A DNA stretch of 64,000 nucleotides, from contig NZ_CP100390.1 in the NCBI RefSeq assembly GCF_026016465.1, forward strand, positions 2,642,001 through 2,706,000, in the 5' to 3' direction. Positions 25,773 to 35,945 of this stretch are shown one piece after another. This stretch comes from Alkalimarinus alittae. GTDB lineage: Bacteria; Pseudomonadota; Gammaproteobacteria; Pseudomonadales; Oleiphilaceae. The notes under the pieces are model-generated. The model was not told the origin of the DNA, did no database searches, and saw only the letters and a list, made by a program, of their open reading frames with translations. Within the stretch, counting starts at the first letter, position 1. Each line of letters starts with the position of its first letter. The position numbers and the translations under genes were made by a program.

Positions 25773-26120
25773 GACCACCCAGCCATACTTTTTGAGCTCT
25801 TCAACTAAACGTTCGCGGTGATCACCCTGTATTTCTATCACCCTATCTTTAATCGCTCCGCCAACCCCACATTTCTGCTTCAAATTTTTGGCTAGATCTT
25901 TTAGCTCTTTGGCCTCAAGCGGCACACCGGTAATGAGTGTAACGCCCTTTCCTTTTCGCCCCTTCGTCTCTCTTGAGACTCTTACGACGCCATCGCCTGC
26001 TTCAATACCGCTTTTTTCATTACACCGACACCGAGAAACGGACTCACCGCACCCAGGACACATTTTTCCGAATTCGGTTGAGAATACCAAACCACCTGAT
26101 TCTCTGCTTTTTCTAGACAT
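25755..26120 (-). CDS. yciH: SUI1/eIF1-like translation factor YciH
   Basis: A 121-residue protein with the SUI1 fold in its C-terminal two thirds (KGVTLITGVPLEAKELKDLA and GGAIKDRVIEIQGDHRERLVEELKKYG, read in parts). The N-terminus has a CPGC...CRC zinc-like segment. Bacterial YciH is an eIF1 relative that affects start-codon selection. The ATG at 26120 is preferred over 26138 because homologues begin with MSxxSR...VFSTE at this point. The last codons form half of the terminator stem. Confidence 0.88.
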   Translation of the reverse strand: MSRKSRESGGLVFSTEFGKMCPGCGESVSRCRCNEKSGIEAGDGVVRVSRETKGRKGKGVTLITGVPLEAKELKDLAKNLKQKCGVGGAIKDRVIEIQGDHRERLVEELKKYGWVVKKAGG

Positions 26121-26238
26121 AAAATGAAAACCTGACATTTAAACCTGAAGCTCGTATTCTATTTTAATTCCTGTTAATTTCCTAATAGGCATTAATTAAC
26201 AAAAAGATCTCTTATTTCATTTAATTAAAGGAATAAAC

Positions 26239-26721
26239 ATGATTCACACAGCAGGTCAAAAGCACATACGCAGCCTAGGTATATTATTATCAGCCACCTT
26301 GCTTACCGCCTGTACTGGGACCCGGCCAGTAGATATAGGCATCTTAGATAACCAACTGACACCTTGCCCTGATAGCCCTAACTGCGTGAGCAGTTACGAA
26401 GATAAAAAAGACGAGACTCACTATATTGATGCACTTGTGATTAAAGGAGACAACCCACAGCAAGCATGGTCTTCATTGCAGTCATTAATAAAGCAAAACA
26501 GCAACGCCGAGATCATTAAACAAGATGATCACTATATTTATGCAGAATACACAAGCAGTATTATGAGGTTTGTAGACGACACCGAATTCTTACTAGACAA
26601 AGAAAACAACCGTGTACAACTTCGCTCTGCGTCCCGCTTAGGCCATAAAGACTTTGGCGTTAATCGTGAGCGCCTTGAAGCAATAAGAGCAGAACTACAA
26701 AAGCAAAACATCGTTAATTAA
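26239..26721 (+). CDS. DUF1499 family lipoprotein
   Basis: A 160-residue lipoprotein: signal peptide with lipobox LTAC at about residue 25, then a DUF1499 domain with the conserved CPDSPNCVSSY motif and IMRFVDDTEFLLD and RSASRLGHKDFGVNRER. The function is unknown. A hairpin follows the gene. Confidence 0.88.
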   Translation: MIHTAGQKHIRSLGILLSATLLTACTGTRPVDIGILDNQLTPCPDSPNCVSSYEDKKDETHYIDALVIKGDNPQQAWSSLQSLIKQNSNAEIIKQDDHYIYAEYTSSIMRFVDDTEFLLDKENNRVQLRSASRLGHKDFGVNRERLEAIRAELQKQNIVN

Positions 26722-26728
26722 GCATATT

Positions 26729-26753
26729 ACTCCGGCCATCATAAGGCCGGAGT
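26729..26753 (+). terminator. Hairpin after the DUF1499 gene
   Basis: ACTCCGGCC and GGCCGGAGT pair perfectly (9 bp) around a seven-base loop; a weak T-rich stretch follows. It separates the DUF1499 gene from the lexA promoter. Confidence 0.6.
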
Positions 26754-26777
26754 CTATCCTGTTTCTCTCAATCATCA

Positions 26778-26806
26778 ATTTATCTATTTATCTATTTATC
26801 TATTTA
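26778..26806 (+). repeat. Short tandem TATCTATT repeat upstream of lexA
   Basis: ATTTATCT recurs about three and a half times with an 8-bp period. It may affect the distance between upstream elements and the lexA promoter if it slips. Confidence 0.5.
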
Positions 26807-26843
26807 AAATAATTGTTTGTTCATGTTTACTTTTTAAAAAATA

Positions 26844-26878
26844 CTGTATACATTTACATGTACTGTATAAAGACACAT
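26844..26878 (+). promoter_or_regulatory. Two tandem LexA boxes (SOS boxes) upstream of lexA-sulA
   Basis: CTGT-N8-ACAT occurs twice, at 26844-26859 and 26863-26878, each one base off the CTGT-N8-ACAG consensus. The second box ends 15 bp before the lexA ATG. Paired boxes here are typical for lexA autorepression and should place sulA under the same control. Confidence 0.8.
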
Positions 26879-26893
26879 GAATAAGCGGCCGTT

Positions 26894-27502
26894 ATGATTA
26901 AATTAACCAATAGACAAACTGAAGTTTTAAACCTGATTCAACGTAACATTGAAGAAACAGGCTACCCACCTACTCGCGCTGAAATCGCAAAAGAGTTAGG
27001 GTTTCGTTCAGCTAATGCCGCAGAAGAACATATTAAGGCACTAGCCAAAAAGGGCGCACTTGAAATTGTTCCAGGTGCAAGCCGGGGTATTCGTTTACCC
27101 GAGCACCACAAACCCGGAATCCCTATCGTTGGTCAAGTGGCCGCAGGTAACCCTATTTTGGCTCAAGAAAACATTGAAGATTACTGTAGCCTTCAACCAA
27201 ACTTTTTTGCGCCAAGCGCCGACTATTTTTTGCGTGTTAAGGGCATGAGTATGAAGGATATCGGGATTCTGGACGGAGACCTACTGGCCGTACATAAAAC
27301 CGAACAAGCTCGTAACGGACAAATAGTCGTTGCCCGAATAGACGACGAAGTCACCGTAAAACGCTTTCAAAAAAACAAACATGAAGTTCAGCTAATTGCA
27401 GAGAATGAAGAATTTGAACCTATCGTTATTGACCTTAGAGAACAAGCGCTCTTTATCGAGGGTTTAGGCGTAGGGGTTATCAGAAAGGAAAATTTATCAT
27501 GA
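26894..27502 (+). CDS. lexA: LexA repressor (SOS regulator)
   Basis: A 202-residue LexA. The N-terminal winged HTH (residues 1-65; [24 protein letters not shown] read in parts) binds SOS boxes. The self-cleavage site AAGNP is near residue 84. The catalytic Ser lies in KGMSMKDIG and the Lys in DEVTVKRF. RecA-stimulated cleavage releases repression. Two LexA boxes lie upstream. It overlaps sulA by 4 bp (ATGA). Confidence 0.97.
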   Translation: MIKLTNRQTEVLNLIQRNIEETGYPPTRAEIAKELGFRSANAAEEHIKALAKKGALEIVPGASRGIRLPEHHKPGIPIVGQVAAGNPILAQENIEDYCSLQPNFFAPSADYFLRVKGMSMKDIGILDGDLLAVHKTEQARNGQIVVARIDDEVTVKRFQKNKHEVQLIAENEEFEPIVIDLREQALFIEGLGVGVIRKENLS

Positions 27503-27984
27503 AACAAATGAGCTTTTATGATGAGCAACCCGCTATTGAACCTGAGCAAGGCTTGTATGCAGTTGAAGATAATGCGGCGGAGCTTGCAGTAGCGCTGCAA
27601 GCGCCTGCTCAAACGGCTACTGCACCTAGTGCTGGAAATGTGACCGAAATTATATTATCGCCAGAGCAAGCTGAAAACTTTCAGATGCTTCTACCAATGA
27701 TGACACAATTGAATCAAGAGAATCGTTGGTTGGCCTGGATTGACCCGCCACAAAGCTTACTTAATCGCTGGCAACAACAGTCTGGTATTATCGCAAATCA
27801 AATAATGATTTTAAGATCAACCGAGTCAAAGTCTACACTTGACCTTACGCTACAAGCACTGTCAGCGGGTACCTGCCATGCAGTGATCGCATGGACTAAC
27901 AAGCTCACTAAAAATGATTTCCGTTTGTTAGAGGCCGCATCAGCCAAAGGAAGTAGCCACGGCCTCGTGATGAGATATAGATAA
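27499..27984 (+). CDS. sulA: SulA-family cell division inhibitor
   Basis: A 161-residue SulA. Its conserved core is in the C-terminal two thirds ([27 protein letters not shown] and [19 protein letters not shown]). It blocks FtsZ polymerisation during the SOS response. The first 45 residues are variable. It overlaps lexA by 4 bp, so both are SOS-induced from the tandem LexA boxes. Confidence 0.88.
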   Translation: MKQMSFYDEQPAIEPEQGLYAVEDNAAELAVALQAPAQTATAPSAGNVTEIILSPEQAENFQMLLPMMTQLNQENRWLAWIDPPQSLLNRWQQQSGIIANQIMILRSTESKSTLDLTLQALSAGTCHAVIAWTNKLTKNDFRLLEAASAKGSSHGLVMRYR

Positions 27985-28000
27985 AGGGTTTGACTATCCT

Positions 28001-28243
28001 TTAATGAACCGTTCTAAACTCTTCTTCTATATCACTTTCAGCTATTTGTTTTGATATCACGCCTACGGTCTGAATGCCTGCATTAATCATTGATTTCGCA
28101 ACCGTTACGTTATGCTCTTTCAAGAACTCTTTTGCATCTTTCGAGAAAGTAATGGTGACTAACGCATCCCCATCTTCATCTGCTTTTTGTAAAGCAAAAT
28201 CGCCATTGGGTAATTCTATAATTTCTAAAAACGCACTACTCAT
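28001..28243 (-). CDS. Conserved-looking small cytoplasmic protein, 80 aa
   Basis: Not a recognised family. An acidic protein with no signal or membrane segment. It opens with two short beta strands (FLEIIELPNGDFALQ and ALVTITFSKDA). It is convergent with sulA, 16 bp away. Codon use is like its neighbours, which supports a real gene. Confidence 0.6.
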   Translation of the reverse strand: MSSAFLEIIELPNGDFALQKADEDGDALVTITFSKDAKEFLKEHNVTVAKSMINAGIQTVGVISKQIAESDIEEEFRTVH

Positions 28244-28365
28244 AAAACAAACAGCCCTGAATTCATATGGATTTCAAAAGAAACTGGATACACTTTCTAA
28301 AAATTAATGTAACACTCAATTAATAAATTGTTGCCAGAGTATACTACTAAACCCCTTTAAAATCC

Positions 28366-28872
28366 TCACCATTCAGACATTCTCGACCTTAGGTCTTCTA
28401 AGTAACTTTTAAACTCACCTAAAATGCGTTTTAAGTTTTCGATTGAATCAACTTCAGTAGCAGCACCTGATGTCGCGATCAATGCATTGGATGCAAGATC
28501 CTGCTCTTCACTTGCGGGCTCACGGCTTTTAGGCAGCCTGACTAATAAATCGTTTTTTCTTAAATCTGACACCCAGCTGCCTTGAACCTTTGAAAGTTCT
28601 GTCAAATATTCAATTTCAGGGAGCTCATTGCCTATCTCGCTGACTAAGCGCTCAAGTGTCATTGATAAGTCAGAAGGTCGTTGGTGATATTCCGCCAATT
28701 CATTAACTAAACTACTCCACGCTGCGCTCATCAATAAAATTGATGATTGCTTGTGTGACTCATCGCGAGGTTTAAAAACGGCTGTTGACGCTAAATTGAA
28801 TTCTTGCCAAGCTTGTAGCTGTATATCTGCAAGGTATAACTTTTGTGAAGTCTGAGATTGCCATTTATTCAT
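28366..28872 (-). CDS. DUF6586-like protein
   Basis: A 168-residue helical cytoplasmic protein opening with SQTSQKLYLADIQLQAWQE, which resembles DUF6586 proteins encoded near lexA-sulA in Pseudomonas. The function is unknown. The ATG at 28872 is preferred over a 40-residue longer reading whose extra part is low complexity (KNLYVSSCNCIFFC). Confidence 0.6.
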   Translation of the reverse strand: MNKWQSQTSQKLYLADIQLQAWQEFNLASTAVFKPRDESHKQSSILLMSAAWSSLVNELAEYHQRPSDLSMTLERLVSEIGNELPEIEYLTELSKVQGSWVSDLRKNDLLVRLPKSREPASEEQDLASNALIATSGAATEVDSIENLKRILGEFKSYLEDLRSRMSEW

Positions 28873-29106
28873 TGCTGCTACTTTTCGCCTCGAAGTCGTT
28901 AACCTACATGAGATATTACGGATTATTATACGTAATAATGTGTTATTACAAAAAAAAATGCAGTTACAACTCGAAACATACAGATTTTTCAAAATAAAGT
29001 ACTATTATAGGTAATAACTTTTAACGAACTATCAGCAAGTTATAGCTTGCAGTAGATAAATACAATTAATAAAGACTTATTAGTAAGCATGCGAGGCCGT
29101 AGATAT

Positions 29107-30468
29107 ATGAAATTATCCAAACTGGTTACAGCTGTAGCAGTCCTGACTCTGTCAGCATCAAGCAGCTTAGCCCTAGCAAAAGTTGATGAAGCTACAGCCA
29201 AACGGCTAAAAAATGATTTAACACCTGTTGGAGCTGAAAGATATGGCAACTCCGAAGGTACGATACCTGCATGGGATGGCGGTATCAAAGAAATTCCAGC
29301 TAATTATGAAGAAGGTCAGTTTCACCCTGATCCTTTCGAAAGCGACAAAATGTTGTTTAAAATAAATAAAAGCAACATGGCGCAATATGAAAAGCACTTA
29401 ACCGAAGGCCAAAAAGCGCTGTTAACACAATATGCGCCTGGTTATGAAATCCCCGTTTACCCAAGTCATCGTTCAGCATCTTACCCTGAGCGCATATATG
29501 AAAAGCTATATGAAAATGCGCTTGGAGCAGAACTGCTCGAGAATGCCAATGGCGTAAAGAGCACCATTGCAACAAGCCCTTTTCCGATACCCGCAAACGG
29601 TGTTGAAGTTATTTGGAACCACATTCTTCGCTTTAGAGGCGAACAGTACGAATATAGAGCCGCGTTTGTAACCCCAACAAAAGATGGTTCATACACCCCC
29701 ATATTGACTAACTATGGATATTACTTTGCCTATGCTGAGCCCGGCATTACGCTAGAAGAGATTGATAACAAAATTTTCTATTTGAAAACCAAAATAGTCA
29801 GCCCTGCAAAATTAGCAGGTACGCTTACATTAGTACATGAGACATTAGATCAGGTACGCTCACCACGAAAAGCCTGGAGATACCAAGCAGGTGAAAGGCG
29901 CTTACGACGAGTACCAAACCTAGCTTATGGAACGGACTTACCATCAACAGCGAGTCTGCGTACCGTTGATCAAAAAGACATGTATAACGGCGCGCCCAAC
30001 CAATATAGCTGGGAGCTGCAAGGCAAAAAGGAAATTTATATTCCTTACAACTCATATAAACTTAATAAAGCCAGTGAGGATGCAGAAAACGTTATTAGAC
30101 CGTCACATATCAACCAAGACCTAACACGCTACGAGCTTCACAGAGTTTGGGTCGTAGAAGGCAAATTAAGAGAAGGCCTAAACCACGTTTATCATAAAAG
30201 ACGATTCTACTTTGATGAAGATACTTGGCAGATTGTGCTAGCAGAAGATTATAATGAGGATGGAGAACTTTGGAGAGTATCTGAAGCCCATACCATTAAT
30301 AATTATCAAGTACCTGCAACATGGATTGCAGTAGAGCTTACCTACGACTTAAAAGCTGAAAGATACTATTTAGATGGTGTAGATAAGCAAGGGCCAGTTA
30401 ACTACAACCCTGATTTTAAGCGTCGTGAATTCACAACGTCCGCTGCACGCAGAGAAGCTAAGCGATAA
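29107..30468 (+). CDS. DUF1329 family exported protein
   Basis: A 453-residue periplasmic protein: signal peptide with an ALA-K cleavage near residue 25, then the DUF1329 domain opening DLTPVGAERYGNSEGTIPAW and later the LHRVWVVEGKLREG and RRFYFDEDTWQIV segments. The family resembles LolA-like lipid or hydrophobic-molecule carriers and often occurs with RND proteins in gammaproteobacteria. The ATG at 29107 is preferred over 29089 because the signal peptide starts there. A terminator follows the gene. Confidence 0.88.
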   Translation: MKLSKLVTAVAVLTLSASSSLALAKVDEATAKRLKNDLTPVGAERYGNSEGTIPAWDGGIKEIPANYEEGQFHPDPFESDKMLFKINKSNMAQYEKHLTEGQKALLTQYAPGYEIPVYPSHRSASYPERIYEKLYENALGAELLENANGVKSTIATSPFPIPANGVEVIWNHILRFRGEQYEYRAAFVTPTKDGSYTPILTNYGYYFAYAEPGITLEEIDNKIFYLKTKIVSPAKLAGTLTLVHETLDQVRSPRKAWRYQAGERRLRRVPNLAYGTDLPSTASLRTVDQKDMYNGAPNQYSWELQGKKEIYIPYNSYKLNKASEDAENVIRPSHINQDLTRYELHRVWVVEGKLREGLNHVYHKRRFYFDEDTWQIVLAEDYNEDGELWRVSEAHTINNYQVPATWIAVELTYDLKAERYYLDGVDKQGPVNYNPDFKRREFTTSAARREAKR

Positions 30469-30508
30469 ACCGTTCATCCGCGTAGTTATTAACAATCTCC
30501 CTATTAAA

Positions 30509-30531
30509 GGCAGCCATCTGGCTGTCTTTTT
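30509..30531 (+). terminator. Rho-independent terminator of the DUF1329 gene
   Basis: GGCAGCCA and TGGCTGTC pair (8 bp, one G-T) around a TC loop, followed by TTTTT at 30527-30531. Confidence 0.85.
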
Positions 30532-30703
30532 CCGTTTGTTACCCCCCTTTCCTCTATTTTCGACTTGCCCCTAGCCGGTTATTGATCTTTACTTACTCTA
30601 ACACCCCATATTAATGGCGTCAGTGGCTATGGCTCACCTAAGACTGGCTATGCTTCTATGAACGTCAAATCGGGCATCATTCAAAAAGAGCAAAATACTA
30701 ACA

Positions 30704-31747
30704 ATGACAACACCCGTCTTAATTTGTGACGACTCTAGCGTTGCCAGAAAGCAAATGGCTCGCTCCTTACCAGCTGATTGGGATATCGAAATCAGTTACG
30801 CTGTTCATGGTCAAGATGCGATAGAGCAACTTAAACAAGGTAAAGGCGAGATTTTGTTTCTTGACCTTAATATGCCGGTTATGGATGGCTACGAAACGCT
30901 TGAATCCATTGTAAAAAATGATATTCAAACAATGGTAATCGTGGTCTCGGGTGACATTCAGCCGGAAGCTCGCGAAAGAGTTAAAGCGCTAGGCGCATTA
31001 GAGTTTATCAAAAAGCCTATTGGCGTTGATGACCTTACCGTTATCCTCGAAAGCTTTGGCCTTTATTCTAAAAGTACAGACAGCACTTCAACCGATGGCA
31101 GCGCTGCCCCCCCTCCTCCTCTTCAGAGATCAGAGGCGGAACTTGCGGGTGCTGGTCAAGTACAATATCGTGACTGTATTCAAGAGATATCAAACGTTGC
31201 AATGGGTCAGGCTGCGGATTTATTAGCAAGATTACTAGATGTATTTGTTAAGATGCCGATCCCGAACGTTAATATTTTAGAAGTCAGCGAGCTTAAAATG
31301 GCACTTGCTCAGGTGGAGCAAGAAGATACATTTACCGCTGTATGCCAAGGTTTTATTGGATCAGGGATAGCCGGCGAAGCGCTACTCATCTTTAGCGACT
31401 CTAGTTATGCCGATATAGCAAAGCTGCTTAAATTTAGCGGTGAGCTTAATGATATAACAGAGCTTGAATTAATTATGGATATCGCCAGCATATTAGTAGG
31501 TGCATGCACCGGCGGTATCGCTCAACAACTTGATATATCGTTTAGCCAAGGTCACCCCATGGTTCTTGGGCAGCACGTTAAGGTGAGCGACCTGATTAAA
31601 ACAAACGAAACACGCTGGAAGCAAACGTTGGCAATTGAGATAACCTACGAAATTGAAAACTATGATATCACTTGCGACCTCATGTTGCTTTTTACAGAAG
31701 ACTCAATCGACAATTTGAATCAGAGACTATCGTATCTGATGGGTTAA
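30704..31747 (+). CDS. Response regulator with C-terminal CheC-like phosphatase domain
   Basis: A 347-residue protein. Residues 1-120 are a receiver (ICDDSS, phospho-acceptor Asp in LFLDLNMP, Lys in FIKKPIG). After a Ser/Thr-Pro linker, residues 150-345 resemble CheC/CheX CheY-P phosphatases. The first helix keeps the ExxN pair (CIQEISNVAMGQ); the second (LIMDIASILVGA) has Asp and Ser in place of Glu and Asn, so only one site looks active. It probably tunes phosphorylation of receivers and sits 9 bp before a diguanylate cyclase gene, linking chemotaxis-like signalling to c-di-GMP. Confidence 0.85.
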   Translation: MTTPVLICDDSSVARKQMARSLPADWDIEISYAVHGQDAIEQLKQGKGEILFLDLNMPVMDGYETLESIVKNDIQTMVIVVSGDIQPEARERVKALGALEFIKKPIGVDDLTVILESFGLYSKSTDSTSTDGSAAPPPPLQRSEAELAGAGQVQYRDCIQEISNVAMGQAADLLARLLDVFVKMPIPNVNILEVSELKMALAQVEQEDTFTAVCQGFIGSGIAGEALLIFSDSSYADIAKLLKFSGELNDITELELIMDIASILVGACTGGIAQQLDISFSQGHPMVLGQHVKVSDLIKTNETRWKQTLAIEITYEIENYDITCDLMLLFTEDSIDNLNQRLSYLMG

Positions 31748-31756
31748 TAACGCGTT

Positions 31757-32725
31757 ATGGCAAAAGATAATTTAGACATAAAAGAGTTCCATTGGTTAAT
31801 GGATATGTTGCAGACCATCGATGTAGGTCTGATTGTTCTAGACAAAAACTTTAAGGTTCAAGTCTGGAATAGTTTTATGGAAAATCACAGCGGTATCCCC
31901 CCTTTATCAGTCAAAGACAAAGTACTATTTGATGTATTTGGTGATATCCCTAAAGAATGGTTTACGCAAAAAGCTGAGTCGGTTTTTCTACTTAAGAGTC
32001 GAGCGTTTATTACTTGGGAGTTACGCCCTTATTTATTTAAATTTAAAAACTATCGCCCTATTACCGGTACAGAAGAATTTATGTACCAGAACGTCAGTAT
32101 AAGCCCACTGGTTTCAGTCGATGGATCAGTCAGCAGCATCTGCGTTATCATTTATGACGTCACAGACATCGCAAGTAATAAAAAAGCGCTCGAAAAAGCC
32201 AACGTAGAACTCGAGTCTCTCAGTAGAACCGACCGCTTAACCATGCTAAACAATCGAGGCTATTGGGAAGAATGCTTACAAAACGAATATAGCCGACTTC
32301 AGAGATACGATACAACCTCTTCGCTAGTAATGTTTGACATTGACCACTTTAAAAAAGTAAACGATACCTACGGTCACCAGGCAGGCGATGAAGTCATCAG
32401 GGTTGTGTCAAAGCTATTGCGAGACTCACTGCGAAAAACAGATATAGCCGGTCGTTACGGCGGAGAAGAATTTGGTATTATTCTAGGACACACTTCGTCT
32501 GAGAATGCTTTCATTTATTGTGAGCGCTTACGAAAAGCTATCGAGGACACCACGGTTGTTCACGACGGTATCGAAATAAAGTTCACTATTAGTCTAGGTA
32601 TTTGTGAAGCCTCTAAAAAGTTAGAAGATTATAAACAGTGGCTAGAAAAAACAGATCAAGCGCTTTATCAATGTAAAGAAAGTGGCAGAAACAAAACCAT
32701 GATTTATGATTTATCGACGCTTTAA
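31757..32725 (+). CDS. PAS-diguanylate cyclase
   Basis: A 322-residue cytoplasmic protein with an N-terminal PAS domain (about 10-140; DVGLIVLDKNFKVQVWN) and a C-terminal GGDEF domain (about 165-320). The active site is RYGGEEF and DxxxFKKVND sits before it (MFDIDHFKKVND). No RxxD inhibitory site was seen at the expected place. It makes c-di-GMP. It is coupled to the REC-CheC gene, and the pair is likely one signalling unit. Confidence 0.92.
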   Translation: MAKDNLDIKEFHWLMDMLQTIDVGLIVLDKNFKVQVWNSFMENHSGIPPLSVKDKVLFDVFGDIPKEWFTQKAESVFLLKSRAFITWELRPYLFKFKNYRPITGTEEFMYQNVSISPLVSVDGSVSSICVIIYDVTDIASNKKALEKANVELESLSRTDRLTMLNNRGYWEECLQNEYSRLQRYDTTSSLVMFDIDHFKKVNDTYGHQAGDEVIRVVSKLLRDSLRKTDIAGRYGGEEFGIILGHTSSENAFIYCERLRKAIEDTTVVHDGIEIKFTISLGICEASKKLEDYKQWLEKTDQALYQCKESGRNKTMIYDLSTL

Positions 32726-32851
32726 GTGTTATTTAAAGCGATAAAAATTGTGGCTTAGAGCCGCGCCTACACTATTGAATTAAGTTTCTTTCAAAATTAT
32801 AGGCGCGCTACTCTTAACCCATCAAGCGTTATGAATGATAAGCTGAACCAA

Positions 32852-33736
32852 TCAACTTAGATTCAATGCGGTAAAATCTAATCGACCCTCGACTACCGGT
32901 GGACACCAAAAATAAGCGCCTGTTATCGGTTTTGTAAATTTAAACAACCCGTCAATAATTTTATCATCTTTACCTGTCATGCGATTAAGTTGCGCTTCAA
33001 ATGCGTTAAATGACTCACCAAACGCAACAAAGTTAAACCCTTCGCCCGCCTCATTTGCCCAAGGCATAGACCGTCTAATAACAAACGCTTGCGGGCTAAA
33101 GCTTTCTTGTTCTGTACGTTTTACGTGAGCTGATTCAGGCGCATCTTCAATTTCTTCATTATTGCTTTTGCGCCGCCCGATAATATGATCTTGCTCTATG
33201 GGCTCCATTTCATCCAATTTATTAAGGTCATGCACCCACTGCTGAACAGCAACAAAACTGCTACCATCGACACCCATTTGTTTTGATGATGCCAACGCAC
33301 AGGCTATCGCCTCTTCACCTTCTGGGTTTTCGGTGCCGTCTTCATAGCCACTCAAATCAAGACCACTTTTATGCTTAAAAGAATCAACAATGTCATCTAT
33401 TACAAATGCGGGCGCCAGCGCACGACTGATCTCGCGTTCTTTATGTATTAAGTCGCCTCTATCGCGTCCTCTTAACCAACACCACAGAGCCCCATGCGTG
33501 GCGGGTATTTCTACGCCACAACTAACAAACGATGGAAAGGGCCTCATTCCTTCTATTTCAACACCCAATGTCGTTAATAAAGAATGACCAAGCCCAACAA
33601 CGACTTCATCCCCATCTGCAATCAATGAAAGCCTCGTTAACGCCTCAGAGAGACTCTTTTCATCATCTATAGAGAAAATTAGATACCGTGCTGAAAGAGG
33701 TATTGGTTTCAGAATTCCAGGTTGTGATTGATTCAT
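32852..33736 (-). CDS. Dyp-type haem peroxidase
   Basis: A 294-residue DyP peroxidase of the YfeX branch, with the GxxDG signature in GYEDGTENP and the proximal haem-ligand region ESAHVKR. It uses H2O2 to oxidise dyes, phenols or haem-related substrates. No twin-arginine signal is present, so it is cytoplasmic. No encapsulin gene is adjacent. Confidence 0.92.
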   Translation of the reverse strand: MNQSQPGILKPIPLSARYLIFSIDDEKSLSEALTRLSLIADGDEVVVGLGHSLLTTLGVEIEGMRPFPSFVSCGVEIPATHGALWCWLRGRDRGDLIHKEREISRALAPAFVIDDIVDSFKHKSGLDLSGYEDGTENPEGEEAIACALASSKQMGVDGSSFVAVQQWVHDLNKLDEMEPIEQDHIIGRRKSNNEEIEDAPESAHVKRTEQESFSPQAFVIRRSMPWANEAGEGFNFVAFGESFNAFEAQLNRMTGKDDKIIDGLFKFTKPITGAYFWCPPVVEGRLDFTALNLS

Positions 33737-33842
33737 TGTTTCTCCTATTAATCTTCATACTGCTTTTTTTGATCGAGACGGCAGCAAATGATTTTATTAT
33801 AAGCATAAAATTATTATTGCAGATAAAGGCTTAATTTTCCTT

Positions 33843-33874
33843 AAAAAAAAGGGCAGCCTTAATAGGCCACCCTT
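33843..33874 (-). terminator. Terminator of htpG
   Basis: Read on the minus strand, AAGGGTGGCC pairs with GGCTGCCCTT (10 bp, two G-T) around TATTAA and is followed by a run of T's. Confidence 0.85.
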
Positions 33875-33946
33875 TCTTAATATGAACGTTCTTGCCCATA
33901 TCTATAGCATAGGCACTTATTATGCCTTTGCTAGCACTGTTAGCGA

Positions 33947-35854
33947 TTACTTGCTCAAGTCTAGCAACAGTTTATTAAGCCGAGTCACAAACGCGCCGGG
34001 CTCTTTAAGCGCATCGCCACTGGCTAATGCCGCTTGATCAAACAGAACCCAAGCTAAGTCGTTAAACCGCTCATCATTTTGCTCTTCGTTAAGGCGCTTA
34101 ACCAAAGGATGCTCTGGATTAAGCTCGAAGATAGGCTTGCTATCAGGTAGGCTTTGGCCTGCCGCTTCCATGATGCGACGCATCTGCGCCCCCATATCTT
34201 GCTCACCAACCACTAAGCATGCTGGAGAGTCAGTCAACCGGCTTGTTACACGCACATCTGCGACTTTATCTTTTAACAACTCTTTAATTTGAGTCAGCAA
34301 GCTTTCAAGCTCTTTAGTCGCCTCTTCTTCTTGTTTCTTAACTTCTTCGTTTTCAACATCACCTAGATCAAGTGCACCCTTGGCAACATCTTGGAACTGC
34401 TTACCGTCATACTCTGTTAAGTAAGACATCATCCAATCGTCTATACGGTCTGACATCACCAACACTTCGATTCCTTTCTTACGGAAGATTTCTAGGTGTG
34501 GGCTGCTAGCAGCAGTACCAAAGCTATCTGCAGCAATATAGTAGATCTTATCTTGACCTTCTTTCATTCGGCCAATGTAGTCTTCTACTGATTGATCTTG
34601 ATCTGTTTTGCCCGTATGGGTTGTCGCAAAACGAAGCAGTTTAACAATTTTGTCTTTATTGCCCATGTCTTCTGCTGGGCCTTCTTTTAACACCTGACCA
34701 AACTCATTCCAAAATGCCTGGTACTTCTCTGGGTCATTTTTGGCAAGCTTAGTTAAGGTATCTAGCACTCGCTTAGTTAATGCACTACGCATGCTATCGA
34801 CCGCTTTATCACTTTGTAGAATTTCACGCGATACGTTAAGTGACAAGTCATTAGAATCAACCACACCTTTAATAAAGCGAAGATAAAGCGGCAAGAATTG
34901 CTCAGCATCATCCATTATAAAGACACGCTGAACGTAAAGTTTTAATCCGCGCGGTGCTTCTCGGTTGTACATGTCGAAAGGGGCTTTAGCCGGTACATAA
35001 AGCAAGCTAGTGTACTCAAGCTTTCCTTCTACTCGGTTATGAGACCACGTAAGTGGATCTTGGAAGTCATGGCTAATGTGCTTATAGAACTCGTTATATT
35101 CTTCGTCTTTAACTTCTGATCGAGATAACGTCCAAAGGGCAGTGGCTTCATTGATTGCCTCGAACTCAGGTTCTTTCGCTTCTTCGCCTTCTGCTGCAGG
35201 AGCAGGCTCTGAAAGCATTTCTACAGGGAATGAGATATGGTCAGAATACTTTTTAACCAAGCTGCGTAAACGCCAACCGTCTGCGAATTCTTTTTCGTCA
35301 TCTTTTAAGTGAAGAACAACTGAAGTACCACGCTCTTTTTTCTCAATCGTTTCAAGCGTAAATTCACCTTCGCCTTCTGACTCCCAGCGAACACCTTCAG
35401 AAGCGTCTAAACCTGCTCTTCGAGTAAAGACTTCTACTTTTTTGGCTACTATAAACGCTGAGTAAAAACCAACACCAAACTGGCCAATTAACTGTGAATC
35501 TTTTTGCTGGTCGCCTGACAAGTTTTTCATAAAATCAGCTGTACCAGACTTGGCGATAGTACCCAAGTGATCCAGTACATTCTGACGAGACATGCCTATA
35601 CCGTTATCAGAAATAGTGACGGTATTGGCTTCTTTGTCAAACGCCAATCGAATTTTAAGGTCACTATCGCCTTCATAAAGTTCAGGTTTTGATAGTGCTT
35701 CGAAACGCAATTTATCTTCTGCATCTGAAGCGTTAGAAATAAGCTCACGGAGAAATATCTCTTTGTTGCTGTACAAAGAGTGAATCATCAAATGAAGAAG
35801 CTGTTTAACTTCTGTCTGAAAACCTAAGGTTTCTTTTTTTGTTTCTACAGTCAT
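33947..35854 (-). CDS. htpG: Hsp90-family chaperone HtpG
   Basis: A 635-residue HtpG of full length. The N-terminal GHKL ATPase shows [21 protein letters not shown] and [11 protein letters not shown]. The middle and C-terminal dimerisation domains follow. It folds and stabilises client proteins under stress. A sigma-32-type promoter lies upstream and a hairpin sits at the start of the transcript. A terminator follows the stop. Confidence 0.97.
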   Translation of the reverse strand: MTVETKKETLGFQTEVKQLLHLMIHSLYSNKEIFLRELISNASDAEDKLRFEALSKPELYEGDSDLKIRLAFDKEANTVTISDNGIGMSRQNVLDHLGTIAKSGTADFMKNLSGDQQKDSQLIGQFGVGFYSAFIVAKKVEVFTRRAGLDASEGVRWESEGEGEFTLETIEKKERGTSVVLHLKDDEKEFADGWRLRSLVKKYSDHISFPVEMLSEPAPAAEGEEAKEPEFEAINEATALWTLSRSEVKDEEYNEFYKHISHDFQDPLTWSHNRVEGKLEYTSLLYVPAKAPFDMYNREAPRGLKLYVQRVFIMDDAEQFLPLYLRFIKGVVDSNDLSLNVSREILQSDKAVDSMRSALTKRVLDTLTKLAKNDPEKYQAFWNEFGQVLKEGPAEDMGNKDKIVKLLRFATTHTGKTDQDQSVEDYIGRMKEGQDKIYYIAADSFGTAASSPHLEIFRKKGIEVLVMSDRIDDWMMSYLTEYDGKQFQDVAKGALDLGDVENEEVKKQEEEATKELESLLTQIKELLKDKVADVRVTSRLTDSPACLVVGEQDMGAQMRRIMEAAGQSLPDSKPIFELNPEHPLVKRLNEEQNDERFNDLAWVLFDQAALASGDALKEPGAFVTRLNKLLLDLSK

Positions 35855-35904
35855 GTTTAGCTTAACTCTCTTTTCATTCGGGGAGCGGATTTATATTTAG
35901 CTTG

Positions 35905-35931
35905 TCGCTACGATCAAAAACACCGTAGCGA
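35905..35931 (-). promoter_or_regulatory. Stem-loop at the 5' end of the htpG transcript
   Basis: TCGCTACG and CGTAGCGA pair perfectly (8 bp) around an A-rich 11-base loop, a few bases after the expected start site. It may stabilise the mRNA or act as a temperature-sensitive element; it does not cover the ribosome site. Confidence 0.45.
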
Positions 35932-35945
35932 ACTGGTGATATCTT

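Noticed and set aside
26778-26806. Possible CRISPR or iteron array upstream of lexA
   Set aside because: Only a short 8-bp tandem repeat without spacers.
32760-32820. Long inverted repeat GCGCCT...AGGCGC between the diguanylate cyclase and DyP genes
   Set aside because: The stem is only about 6 bp with a loop of more than 30 bases; not convincing as a terminator.
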